Assembly (NCBI GenBank): GCA_945875195.1
Contig: CAMCJW010000041.1
Coordinates: forward strand, 1-14,858
Direction: 5' to 3'
DNA from: Chitinophaga pinensis
GTDB taxonomy: Bacteria; Bacteroidota; Bacteroidia; UKL13-3
DNA length: 14,858 nt
This document shows, piece by piece, positions 6,341-13,506 of this stretch. Positions within the stretch are counted from its first letter, which is position 1, and every line of letters begins with the position of its first letter. The notes under the pieces were generated by a model. It was given only the letters and a program-made list of their open reading frames with translations. It ran no database searches and was not told the DNA's origin. A program made the position numbers and the translations under genes.

Positions 6341-7129
6341 TTAAAAAAATCTAGGACACTTAGACCGAGTATTTAACCTCATGGAAAAACCCATGGTTAA
6401 ACCCATGTACCAATCTTTGTGACTTGGATCACCTCTTTTGTATCCTTTTTTAAATTGTGGGGTACCATATAATTCAATAGACCTATCTGTTAAAGTTGCA
6501 GTAATTAGTCCTCCATCATTAAACCTCGAAGTCACATCAGGGTAAACATTGCTTGCATCATCCAAATAATCGGTATAGGTTTTCCTGAAATTCAATTGGC
6601 TCTCAAAAGCAAACTTATTGCTCAGCATCCATTTAATGCCTATTCCAAAAGGAACCGCAACTGACAATTTTTTATAGTCTACTCCTTCAGTTTTATAATC
6701 ACTTAAATCGTACCATGTGCCATTTAGTTGCGCTTGGGGATTAAATTGAAAAGCACCAACACCCAAAAACAAGTAAGAAGTGAAATTTTCATGAAGCACG
6801 TGCGTGCTGTATTTTAAATAATTAAATTCAAAAATAACAGACGCCTCATTGATATCAGATTTATAACTCAAATTTCTAGTTTTATTAAAATCAAAATTTG
6901 CATCAGCACCAGAAACTGTTAACCTATTTAATTCAGCTTTAACGGCCCAAGTATGGTTTAAATTTAACCTTGTAAAAAAACCAAAAGTTGGATGGGTTTC
7001 CCCAGATACAAAAGAAGGCGACAAATCGCCCCAATAATTACAGGCACCGGCCACTAGACCCAATTCTACACGCTGGGCAAAACCATTAACTGTTAGGCAA
7101 AAAGAAACAATTAAGCACCAATTTCTCAT
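6341..7129 (-). CDS. PorG-like outer-membrane beta-barrel protein (DUF6089 family), uppS-proximal copy
   Basis: This 262-residue exported protein has a signal peptide (MRNWCLIVSFCLTVNGFAQ) followed by alternating hydrophobic/polar strands typical of a small outer-membrane barrel. The opening RVELGLVAGACNYWGDLS and the later segments KAELNRLTVSGADANFD, YLDDASNVYPDV and DWYMGLTMGFSMRL match the DUF6089 pattern. In Porphyromonas gingivalis the family member PorG, next to the uppS-bamA-skp genes, is a type IX secretion component associated with the PorK/PorN ring. The same neighbourhood here supports a PorG-like role, but the assignment rests on family resemblance and context. It is a diverged paralogue of the gene at 7136-8065, six nucleotides upstream. 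Both end in Cys-Pro-x-(aromatic), and share a 15-nt identical stretch over the YLDD codons. It is probably translated from the same mRNA. Confidence 0.8.
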   Translation of the reverse strand: MRNWCLIVSFCLTVNGFAQRVELGLVAGACNYWGDLSPSFVSGETHPTFGFFTRLNLNHTWAVKAELNRLTVSGADANFDFNKTRNLSYKSDINEASVIFEFNYLKYSTHVLHENFTSYLFLGVGAFQFNPQAQLNGTWYDLSDYKTEGVDYKKLSVAVPFGIGIKWMLSNKFAFESQLNFRKTYTDYLDDASNVYPDVTSRFNDGGLITATLTDRSIELYGTPQFKKGYKRGDPSHKDWYMGLTMGFSMRLNTRSKCPRFF

Positions 7130-7135
7130 GAAAAT

Positions 7136-8065
7136 TTAGAAAGTTGGGCATCCTTGACCCCTAAAACGAATGGTATACGACAAGGTAACGCCAGCCATAA
7201 AATAAATGTCGTTTTTATAAGAACTGCGATCGCTTCTTTTATCCCCTTCATTGAAAACAAAAGTCTCTGTAGATAATGGGTTTTCGGTGCTTGGATTTGC
7301 ATTGGGATTTAGCTCCCATGAACGATCTGCCATTAAAACACCTGTTTTACCAGTTGCACCAAATATAACTGAACCACTGCCATATTTCCCACCCACATCA
7401 TCCAAATAATTGGTATTGGTAAACCTCAAACCACCTTCAACACCAATAAAAAAATCGTCCCCAATTTTCTGTCTGAACCCCAAACCTATTGGTATACAAA
7501 TAGCGGTGAGCGAATATTTCGCAATGTCGTTATAGGTTGTAGAACCTTGACCCTCGGTACCAAGTGGCTGCAGTTCAACTGTGGTATTGCCGAAATTTGA
7601 TTTTGGATTAAAGTTAAAAATACCCAAGCCAATAAAAATATAAGGCAAGAAAGGCCTTGTTTTATAGGTATTTAATTGGTTTGGAAGGAAATTATATTCT
7701 GCATGTAATGAAAACTCGTAAATATCTGAATAGAAATTCAAATTGCGGTTTTTATTGAATTCAAAGTTATTCGTCCTAACCCCTTTAAGCAGATAATCGC
7801 GCTTTTCACTGATCATATTTTTGTCATCGCCAGATACCCTGCCGTAACCAAAATATCCTTTAACAGCAAATCTGGGCGAAAAGTTATATCGCCCGAATAA
7901 AGAACCCGAAAAATGGGTCTCTTTCATCAATAACTTCTCATTGCTCAGGTCGCCCAAATAATTTGAACCACCAAGCATTAATCCTACCTCAACGCGTTGT
8001 GCGCTGGCTATCAAACCAATAAGGATGAAAACAACTAAAATAAATTGACTTTTGAATTTGTCCAT
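7136..8065 (-). CDS. PorG-like outer-membrane beta-barrel protein (DUF6089 family), promoter-proximal copy
   Basis: The 309-residue protein carries a signal peptide (MDKFKSQFILVVFILIGLIASAQ) and a barrel-like body: RVEVGLMLGGSNYLGDLS at the mature N-terminus, FAVKGYFGYGRVSGDDKN, FSLHAEYNFLP, TNTNYLDDVGGKYGSGS, and a last strand MAGVTLSYTIRF before GQGCPTF. It is about 47 residues longer than its neighbour, with extra sequence around residues 80-105 and 255-285. Family knowledge (PorG, DUF6089) suggests outer-membrane placement and type IX secretion, but another barrel role is possible. It is the first gene of the envelope operon. A consensus Bacteroidota promoter ends five bases before the ATG, so its mRNA may have little or no leader. 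There is no alternative Met before the signal peptide core. Confidence 0.82.
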   Translation of the reverse strand: MDKFKSQFILVVFILIGLIASAQRVEVGLMLGGSNYLGDLSNEKLLMKETHFSGSLFGRYNFSPRFAVKGYFGYGRVSGDDKNMISEKRDYLLKGVRTNNFEFNKNRNLNFYSDIYEFSLHAEYNFLPNQLNTYKTRPFLPYIFIGLGIFNFNPKSNFGNTTVELQPLGTEGQGSTTYNDIAKYSLTAICIPIGLGFRQKIGDDFFIGVEGGLRFTNTNYLDDVGGKYGSGSVIFGATGKTGVLMADRSWELNPNANPSTENPLSTETFVFNEGDKRSDRSSYKNDIYFMAGVTLSYTIRFRGQGCPTF

Positions 8066-8070
8066 AATAG

Positions 8071-8100
8071 CAAAAATACTGAAAAATAGGAAACAGACAA
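8071..8100 (-). promoter_or_regulatory. Bacteroidota-type promoter for the PorG-like/uppS/bamA/skp operon
   Basis: On the minus strand TTG (8100-8098) is followed after exactly 19 nt by TATTTTTG (8078-8071), matching the phylum's sigma-ABfr type -33 TTG / -7 TAnnTTTG pattern. It lies in the only sizeable gap (107 nt, 8066-8172) upstream of the operon. Only CTATT separates the -7 element from the ATG at 8065, so the start point would fall at or within a few bases of the start codon. Confidence 0.6.
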
Positions 8101-8172
8101 CTTTAACGTGTTTGTTTGTGAAAATGGTATAAAAAAAGCAAAAACAATACCTTTTAAAAGTGACTAAGCAAA

Positions 8173-9066
8173 TTAATTCCTGAAATTTCTGTTATCATAG
8201 CCCCACATTAATTTTTCGCGAAGTGTTTTGAGGTAATTATCGCCATTTAAACGAACTAAATTTAAACAGAAATCAGCCTTTTTGATGGCCAATTGTGTTT
8301 GATTGTTGATACTTTCGGATCTAGAATCTAATGTTGCTAAAAAAGTGCTGCTCCTTCCTTCCACTTCAAATGAAATAACATTTGAATCGGAAATAATCAT
8401 TGGCCTAACATTTAAATTATGAGGTGCAATAGGCGTAATTACAAAACTTTGTGAGGCAGGGTATAAAATTGGACCACCACAACTTAAATTATAACCTGTG
8501 GAGCCGGTTGGTGTTGAAATAATTAATCCATCACTCCAATAAGAATTGAGAAATTCACCATTGATGTATGTATGAATGGTGATCATGCTCGAACTGTCTT
8601 TTTTATGTAGCACAAAATCGTTCAAAGCATATTTAACGCCACCAAACATTCGCTTATTCGACGATAATTCTAAAATGGTTCTCTTGTCTAATGAAAAATG
8701 CCCTTTTTCAAGTTCATCAATTAAACTCATTCCATCTTTCGCCTGCACACCTGCCAAAAATCCTAATCTACCTGTATTGATTCCTACCACTGGTAAGGGA
8801 GCATCTCTAATTAATTCAAGGCTACTTAAAATAGTGCCATCTCCGCCAATGCAAACAAAAAAATCAAAAATCGCAGGGTTAAAATCATTTACATCTTCAA
8901 AAGTTTTTAAATCGTGAGGCAAATGCAAACCATATCTAACACAATCATTGTAGTATTTTCTGTATATACTAAATTCAACTTTTTTTGCCAATAGTAGATC
9001 AAAGAAAAGTTGAATTTCTGTGTAGCGTTCTTCCTTAAAATACTTTCCAAAAATGGCTAATCTCAT
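8173..9066 (-). CDS. nadK: NAD kinase
   Basis: NadK phosphorylates NAD to NADP using ATP (or polyphosphate in some lineages) in the cytosol. The 297-residue protein has the family motifs in order: FVCIGGDGTIL with the GGDG nucleotide-binding site (residues 74-77), GINTGRLGFLA (95-105), ALNDFVL (147-153; Asn-Asp where many members have Asn-Glu), SDGLIISTPTGSTGYNLSCGGP (from residue 178), and PHNLNVRP (215-222). Length is normal. The start ATG at 9066 is two bases after the stop of the CBS-domain gene, so the two are translationally coupled. The 107-nt region that follows separates it from the envelope operon and holds only a weak dyad (8121-8154) as a possible 3' end. Confidence 0.97.
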   Translation of the reverse strand: MRLAIFGKYFKEERYTEIQLFFDLLLAKKVEFSIYRKYYNDCVRYGLHLPHDLKTFEDVNDFNPAIFDFFVCIGGDGTILSSLELIRDAPLPVVGINTGRLGFLAGVQAKDGMSLIDELEKGHFSLDKRTILELSSNKRMFGGVKYALNDFVLHKKDSSSMITIHTYINGEFLNSYWSDGLIISTPTGSTGYNLSCGGPILYPASQSFVITPIAPHNLNVRPMIISDSNVISFEVEGRSSTFLATLDSRSESINNQTQLAIKKADFCLNLVRLNGDNYLKTLREKLMWGYDNRNFRN

Positions 9067-9068
9067 GC

Positions 9069-9731
9069 TTAAGAATTTAAATATTTAATTAACCAATTAT
9101 ACCTATCGTCGAAAGATTGGTTTGGATCAAAAGGTGAATTAGTAAAAATTATTTTATAGCCATACCTCTCCAAACTCGCCATTACAAAATTGAGGTACTC
9201 TTTGTTTAATTTTAAAGAAACATGAAGGGTATTGTTTTCATCCTTTAAGGATTCAATCATGAGGTGAATAATTTTGGCATCATTGCTTTCACATATTCTT
9301 GAAATTTCAGCCAATGAATAATGTATAGCAGGTACCTCTAAAACCAATATGGAACCCAGTTGAGTTAAAGAAGAATTTTCATAGGTTTTAGCAGAGATAT
9401 CTTTGGCACAGATAATGCCTAAGAAAACTTTATCTGCAGACATAACAGCTAATGAATTAAGCTGGTATTGTTGCATTCTATTAATAATTTCAAATACATG
9501 CATGTGTTCAGAAATACAGTAAATCTCTGCATTGATATCCATGAAAAATTCTACCTTTTTATCCTCTTTATCTAATAACAAACTCTCTCTCACAAAACCC
9601 AACACTTTGCCACCTTCAACCACTGGCAACTCATTCACTTTCCAATCATTCATAAAAAGCAACGCCGATTCTGCGCTATCAGATTTCTTAAGCGGAAAAG
9701 TTTCGTTGGAAATGAATTGAATGGCAAACAT
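9069..9731 (-). CDS. CBS-pair protein with ACT-like C-terminal domain
   Basis: I chose the ATG at 9731, giving 220 residues. It follows the hydrolase stop by a single base, whereas the upstream ATG at 9764 would overlap that gene by 32 nt. Two CBS motifs are visible at about residues 5-52 (PLKKSDSAESALLFMNDWKVNELPVV) and 64-115 (AEIYCISEHMHVFEIINRM, then QLNSLAVMSADKVFLGIICAKD). Residues 127-195 have an ACT-like pattern (GSILVLEVPAIHYSLAEISR, then LHVSLKLNKEYLNFVMASLERYGYKI). No signal peptide or membrane segment is present. CBS pairs usually bind adenine nucleotides and ACT domains bind small effectors, so this looks like a soluble sensor. AcuB proteins share a CBS+ACT layout. Its position two bases before nadK suggests, but does not prove, a link to NADP supply. 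Confidence 0.82.
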   Translation of the reverse strand: MFAIQFISNETFPLKKSDSAESALLFMNDWKVNELPVVEGGKVLGFVRESLLLDKEDKKVEFFMDINAEIYCISEHMHVFEIINRMQQYQLNSLAVMSADKVFLGIICAKDISAKTYENSSLTQLGSILVLEVPAIHYSLAEISRICESNDAKIIHLMIESLKDENNTLHVSLKLNKEYLNFVMASLERYGYKIIFTNSPFDPNQSFDDRYNWLIKYLNS

Positions 9732-9732
9732 C

Positions 9733-10497
9733 TTATGCTGGTATGTACTTTTTATAAAATGCATCGGCCAAAAGATTAAATGCTTCGGGCTGTTCCATCA
9801 TTGGTGCGTGGCCACATTTATCGAGGATATGCATTTCAGAATGAGGAAAAAGTGAATGGAATTCTTCGCAAACTTCGGGAGGTGTAATGGTATCTTGCTT
9901 ACCCCAAATAAGGCAAACAGGCATTTTAAAATTTGGAATATCTTTTCGCATATTATGACGAATTGCAGATTTAGCCATGGTTAAAATGCGCAGCAACTTA
10001 CCTTTGTCTTGTATTGTTTCATAAACCTCCTCAACCAATTCATCAGTGGTAGAGGATGGATCGTAAAAAGTGAGGCTAATTCTGTCTCTTAAATATTGTT
10101 TATCGCCTTTTCTTGGATAGGAAGCACCAAATGCATTTTCATATAAACCAGAACTACCTGTAAGCAATAAAGTACTTACCTTTTTGGGGTATTTTTTTAT
10201 ATAAACCAAAGCCACATGCCCGCCCAATGAATTGCCAAGAATATGAACCTTGGAATAACCTTCGAGTTCTATAAAATCATGAATATAATTGGCTAAACCC
10301 TCAACACTTAATTTTAAAATATTCATTTCAAAAATAGGCATAATAGGAATAACCACTCGATAATTCTTACTAAAATGATCCAAAACATCCTTCCAATTGC
10401 TGAGCGCCCCGAACAATCCATGCAGCAAAATGAGCACTTCACCCTCACCCTGATCTACGTAATTAAATTTGCCTTTTTTGTGAATTTGGTAATCCAT
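9733..10497 (-). CDS. Alpha/beta-fold hydrolase
   Basis: This 254-residue cytosolic protein has the alpha/beta hydrolase layout: oxyanion motif LLHGLFG (24-30), nucleophile elbow GNSLGG with Ser90, acid residue Asp202 in WGKQDTITP, and His230 in CGHAPMMEQP. The usual DxxGxGxS segment after strand 4 is replaced by IPIMPIFEMNILKLSVEG, so the substrate pocket differs from esterases and MhpC-like enzymes; I have seen similar wording in Bacteroidota homologues. A mobile cap lies at about residues 115-190. The substrate cannot be told from sequence. The gene runs directly into the CBS protein gene (1-nt spacing) and then nadK, so the three form one unit. A possible -7 element lies at 10515-10522. 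Confidence 0.85.
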   Translation of the reverse strand: MDYQIHKKGKFNYVDQGEGEVLILLHGLFGALSNWKDVLDHFSKNYRVVIPIMPIFEMNILKLSVEGLANYIHDFIELEGYSKVHILGNSLGGHVALVYIKKYPKKVSTLLLTGSSGLYENAFGASYPRKGDKQYLRDRISLTFYDPSSTTDELVEEVYETIQDKGKLLRILTMAKSAIRHNMRKDIPNFKMPVCLIWGKQDTITPPEVCEEFHSLFPHSEMHILDKCGHAPMMEQPEAFNLLADAFYKKYIPA

Positions 10498-10514
10498 TCA
10501 ATATATAATCTAGT

Positions 10515-10522
10515 CAAATATA
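10515..10522 (-). promoter_or_regulatory. Possible -7 element upstream of the hydrolase-CBS-nadK genes
   Basis: On the minus strand TATATTTG matches TAnnTTTG and lies in the 32-nt gap before the hydrolase ATG at 10497. No TTG sits at the expected 19-21 nt upstream, so it is a half-supported promoter at best. Confidence 0.3.
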
Positions 10523-10529
10523 AACATTT

Positions 10530-11114
10530 TTAGATTTGAGCCATTCTTTTTGCCCCATCAATAAAGTTTTTTACCATTATGAGGCCTCCTTCGGTCTGGC
10601 AACTCTCTGGATGAAACTGCAATCCATAAACAGGTAAACTCTTGTGTGCAAGTCCCATAATTTCGTTGTTGCACAGGCAAATGGCGTTTAAAACGCTTGG
10701 TAAATTTCGTAAAATCAAGGAGTGGTATCTCGTTGCCAGAAAGTTTTCTTTTACACCAAAAAATAAATGATGGCCAAAATGTTGGTGCTGGTCTACTTTA
10801 CCATGCCTTGGGTTTTGGGCTTGAACCAACTCAGCGCCAAAATGTAAACCAATGGCCTGATGCCCTAAACAAACTCCCAATACTGGAATGGCGGCTAAAA
10901 AAGCTGGAATAACCTGCATCAATTGTCCCGCCAATTGAGGTGTTTCTGGTCCGGGAGAAATTACCAATGCCAAAAAACTCTTTGGATCAAGCCCCAGCAA
11001 TTCATCATCATCATTTCTTAAAATAAAACAATCAACTCCACATTGCTTGATATAATCAGCTAGCATGTATGTAAAGCTATCAAAGTTATCAATTAACAAA
11101 ACTGGCTTATCCAT
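10530..11114 (-). CDS. pabA: Glutamine amidotransferase, PabA/TrpG family (component II)
   Basis: This subunit releases ammonia from glutamine for a chorismate-using partner (PabB for 4-amino-4-deoxychorismate in folate synthesis, or TrpE for anthranilate). I chose the ATG at 11114 (194 residues) because MDKPVLLIDNFDSFTYML puts the family's LLIDNFDSF motif at the right distance. An ATG at 11129 would add five residues and lengthen the overlap with the upstream gene. The class-I triad is complete: Cys82 in LGVCLGHQAIG, His168 and Glu170 in LQFHPES. SPGPETP (53-59) and PRHGK (102-106) are also present. No pabB or trp genes are nearby, so the choice between folate, tryptophan or both is open. 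It overlaps the glycosyltransferase gene by 8 nt. Confidence 0.9.
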   Translation of the reverse strand: MDKPVLLIDNFDSFTYMLADYIKQCGVDCFILRNDDDELLGLDPKSFLALVISPGPETPQLAGQLMQVIPAFLAAIPVLGVCLGHQAIGLHFGAELVQAQNPRHGKVDQHQHFGHHLFFGVKENFLATRYHSLILRNLPSVLNAICLCNNEIMGLAHKSLPVYGLQFHPESCQTEGGLIMVKNFIDGAKRMAQI

Positions 11115-12264
11115 ATAACACCCTTTCAATGCTTTGTTCTACCTCACTTACAGTGATCTCATTGATATTGTAATTTGAACCAAAAGCCATGGCCATTCTT
11201 CTACTTGCTTCACTTTGATATTGGTTCAAAAAGGAAGGTGGATACAAAAAAACCAAAGGTCGCAAACCCAAGTTGGGGTAAGGTGTAAACCTACCATAGT
11301 GGTTACCATTTGAAATGCAAACGCTTGGGGTATTGAGCGCGGCTGCCAGGTGTAAAGTTCCAGAATCATTACAAATTGCTATGCTGGCTTCACTTAATAA
11401 TTGGGGCAAATCTTCCAATCCATTTTTGCCACAGTTGTTAGTGATATATGCGCTATTGGTGTGATCCAATATTTTCTCTGCATCCACATAATCATCCTGT
11501 GAGCCTGAAACAACAATTTCAAATTTAAACTGCTCATTTAAGTATTTGGCAATTTCTTTATAATTTTCAATTGGCCATTTTCTACTGGCATCTTGGGCAC
11601 CAGGAAAAAGATAAGCAATGGGTTTTCTATTTGGCACAATTTCAATTAGCGGAGAAATTAACAGCAACCTCCGTTTTAAAATGTTTTCAAAAAAAAGTTT
11701 GTTGCGGTTAAATTCAAGATGCTCATTTGGGGCATTTTGAATAAGGTTGGTATAAATTCCGTGTGTAAAAAAATATATAGTAGGTATTTCACTAGCGCTA
11801 TCGCCCTCCATGCCAATTTTCTCTTTTGCCGTTACCTTTTTAATGATAGAATCCCCTAATAAAAATTCTCTAGAAAATGTTGCGTTAATAGCCACATCGT
11901 ATGTTTTGCTTGATATCTCTTTTAATTTGTGTGCTCTATAAGTGGCATCGTCTTGAAATTTTTTACGGTTTAAAAAAATGCCTTCATTGTAAAAAGAAGC
12001 ATCTAATTTTTGAGATAATGTTTGCCATATTTCATTACCTACCAGAGTAATTTGGTAATGCTTATAGCTGTCACTGTTTCTGATATATTGTAAAAAATTT
12101 CTAAAAAGGATATAATCTCCAATGGCTTCTGTTTTAATAATTAACAGGCGTTTAGTTTCATCTGATTTGGGCTTGGCCGATTTCACTAAAGTATCCAACA
12201 CAGCAAATCGAAGACAATTTACCCATCTTTTTAACCTAAAATACCTTTTCCACTTGATGCCCAT
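11107..12264 (-). CDS. Glycosyltransferase family 9 (heptosyltransferase-like)
   Basis: The 385-residue protein has the GT9/ADP-heptose:LPS heptosyltransferase fold pattern: RLLIIKTEAIGDYILFRNFL (39-58; usual form RxxxiGDxvl), a central YLFPGAQDASRKWPIENYKEIA (218-239) that matches the PGA...kxWP nucleotide-sugar signature, EIVVSGSQDD (249-258), and LLSEASIAICNDSGTLHLAAAL (289-310) followed by NTPSVCI. GT9 enzymes act at the cytosolic face of the inner membrane on LPS core or related glycans. The actual sugar cannot be read from sequence, and the basic N-terminus (KWKRYFRLKRW) may touch the membrane. It is not within a recognisable LPS cluster. The 100-nt gap upstream (12265-12364) is AT-rich and I see no convincing promoter or terminator there. 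Its end overlaps pabA. Confidence 0.88.
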   Translation of the reverse strand: MGIKWKRYFRLKRWVNCLRFAVLDTLVKSAKPKSDETKRLLIIKTEAIGDYILFRNFLQYIRNSDSYKHYQITLVGNEIWQTLSQKLDASFYNEGIFLNRKKFQDDATYRAHKLKEISSKTYDVAINATFSREFLLGDSIIKKVTAKEKIGMEGDSASEIPTIYFFTHGIYTNLIQNAPNEHLEFNRNKLFFENILKRRLLLISPLIEIVPNRKPIAYLFPGAQDASRKWPIENYKEIAKYLNEQFKFEIVVSGSQDDYVDAEKILDHTNSAYITNNCGKNGLEDLPQLLSEASIAICNDSGTLHLAAALNTPSVCISNGNHYGRFTPYPNLGLRPLVFLYPPSFLNQYQSEASRRMAMAFGSNYNINEITVSEVEQSIERVLYG

Positions 12265-12364
12265 TACTTGCTAAAAAAATAATGGCATAGTTAATTCAAG
12301 TTGGTGGAAATGGCAAATATTTTATTTTAAGAACAATGAAAATGCTTGTTTAAAACAATAATTT

Positions 12365-13054
12365 CTATTCGCAATTTTCTATTTTCTCGCCTGTATTGGC
12401 AATTTTAGGGCTTATGTAAGGTATCCCTAAATTTAGTCCACGTAGGATGAAGATAGCGGCAATTAGTGTGGCAAAAACAGGACTTAATTTACTGAGTTTG
12501 GTTCGAACCGAAGAAGACAAAAATTGCCCAACAACAGATACCCCAAACATCATTGGCAGGGTTCCTAAACCAAAGCACACCATAAAGATAGCGCCACTTG
12601 CAGCATTTTGAGTAACACTCGCTCCCATAATGGCCATGTAAACAAATCCACATGGCAGTAAACCATTTAAAATCCCAATAACAATTAGGGCCCAATAACT
12701 TTTTGAACCAAACAATTTTTTAATGTATTTACCAGAAATCCAATTAAAAGGATTGATACCCGCACCTTTGCGAAAGAACCGTTGGTATATTAAAATGAAT
12801 AGGATCAAAACGCCAACTCCTATGCTAATACCTTGTTGCAAACCGGCTAGGTATAAGCCAAAACCAAAAGCACCAGAAACCATTCCTAGGAATGCATAGG
12901 TTAAAATTCTACCAAAATTGTAAAAAAACCTACCAATAAAAAACGCAAAACCATCGTTTCTATTCCCGGGCAAAGCAAAGGCAATAGGGCCGCACATGCC
13001 TGCGCAATGGAAGCTACCAAATAATCCTGTAAGAAATGCAGTAAGAAATAACAT
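12365..13054 (-). CDS. SafE/TauE-like membrane protein (DsbD_2/UreH_2-type) next to ccoG-fixH
   Basis: This 229-residue polytopic inner-membrane protein has about six hydrophobic segments (roughly 1-28, 40-70, 75-92, 120-143, 152-178, 190-210). Two cysteine motifs are diagnostic: HCAGMCGP near the N-terminus (16-23) and NGLLPCGFVY (130-139), as in the family annotated sulfite exporter TauE/SafE or cytochrome-c biogenesis transmembrane protein. Members next to ccoG and fixH are thought to help assemble cbb3 oxidase, probably in copper or thiol handling; sulfite export is unlikely here. The start overlaps the fixH stop by one base (TAATG), so the two are coupled. The C-terminal tail (ANTGEKIENCE) has an extra Cys. 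The exact function is inferred from neighbours. Confidence 0.85.
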   Translation of the reverse strand: MLFLTAFLTGLFGSFHCAGMCGPIAFALPGNRNDGFAFFIGRFFYNFGRILTYAFLGMVSGAFGFGLYLAGLQQGISIGVGVLILFILIYQRFFRKGAGINPFNWISGKYIKKLFGSKSYWALIVIGILNGLLPCGFVYMAIMGASVTQNAASGAIFMVCFGLGTLPMMFGVSVVGQFLSSSVRTKLSKLSPVFATLIAAIFILRGLNLGIPYISPKIANTGEKIENCE

Positions 13055-13506
13055 TATCTCTCAAATTCCTTTTCAATTGTATATTCTTTCTCGCCTTCAT
13101 ACCAAGTTAAAACTACTTTCCAAATGCCAGGTGCTAAACTTTGTAACGAATGTTTCATGCGTTTTTTACCTAAAATTTGGGTTTTAAATTGTTGATCTAA
13201 CCTGGGATTAGATGGCCTATAATATTGAATGTTTGCATCATAAATATCGCCAGCAGAACTCTTTAAAATAAATAGTGCCTTTTCAGGTCTTTGATTTCCT
13301 GTTTGAACCAAGGCAATTTCAATAGCAATGGAGCTATCTATGGAAGCGCTATTGTCTATTTCCTTTTGGTAATTTAAACCCTTTTCATAATAGTTATCAT
13401 CTACCAAAGCCACATCTTGTCTGGAAATAACAAAGACCATACTTACAACAAAGATCATAAAGAGCAATGCAAAAAATACCAATTTAGTTCCCCAATTAAT
13501 TTTCAT
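13054..13506 (-). CDS. fixH: FixH/CcoH-type cbb3 oxidase assembly protein
   Basis: This 150-residue protein has a single N-terminal membrane anchor (about residues 8-28, KLVFFALLFMIFVVSMVFVI) and a periplasmic domain. The FixH family signature follows the anchor: ALVDDNYYEKGLNYQKEID (33-51). The rest is beta-rich and ends with LAPGIWKVVLTWYEGEKEYTIEKEF, the typical FixH strand pattern. FixH/CcoH interacts with cbb3-type cytochrome oxidase and is needed for its stable assembly. The start codon lies inside the ccoG 3' end (11-nt overlap) and the stop overlaps the SafE-like start by one base, so the three genes are translated as a coupled set. No metal-binding motif is seen. Confidence 0.9.
   Translation of the reverse strand: MKINWGTKLVFFALLFMIFVVSMVFVISRQDVALVDDNYYEKGLNYQKEIDNSASIDSSIAIEIALVQTGNQRPEKALFILKSSAGDIYDANIQYYRPSNPRLDQQFKTQILGKKRMKHSLQSLAPGIWKVVLTWYEGEKEYTIEKEFER

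Noticed and set aside
8121..8154. AT-rich imperfect dyad after nadK as a terminator
   Set aside because: The stem is 5 bp plus 4 A-T pairs with a bulge and a 16-nt T-rich loop, too weak to call as an intrinsic terminator.
8576..8917. 113-residue plus-strand open frame inside nadK
   Set aside because: It is antisense to conserved NAD kinase motifs, and its composition is that of a reverse-strand shadow.
9732..9764. Upstream start for the CBS gene (ATG at 9764)
   Set aside because: It would overlap the hydrolase by 32 nt. The ATG at 9731 gives the expected family N-terminus directly after the hydrolase stop.
12265..12364. Promoter or terminator in the gap upstream of the GT9 gene
   Set aside because: AATATTTG lacks the TA of the -7 consensus and has no TTG at the right distance. 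The TTGTTT/AAACAA dyad has a one-base loop, so neither is supported.
12489..12695. 68-residue minus-strand frame inside the SafE-like gene
   Set aside because: It is a different frame of a gene with conserved HCxGMCG and LLPCG motifs, and no independent signal was seen.
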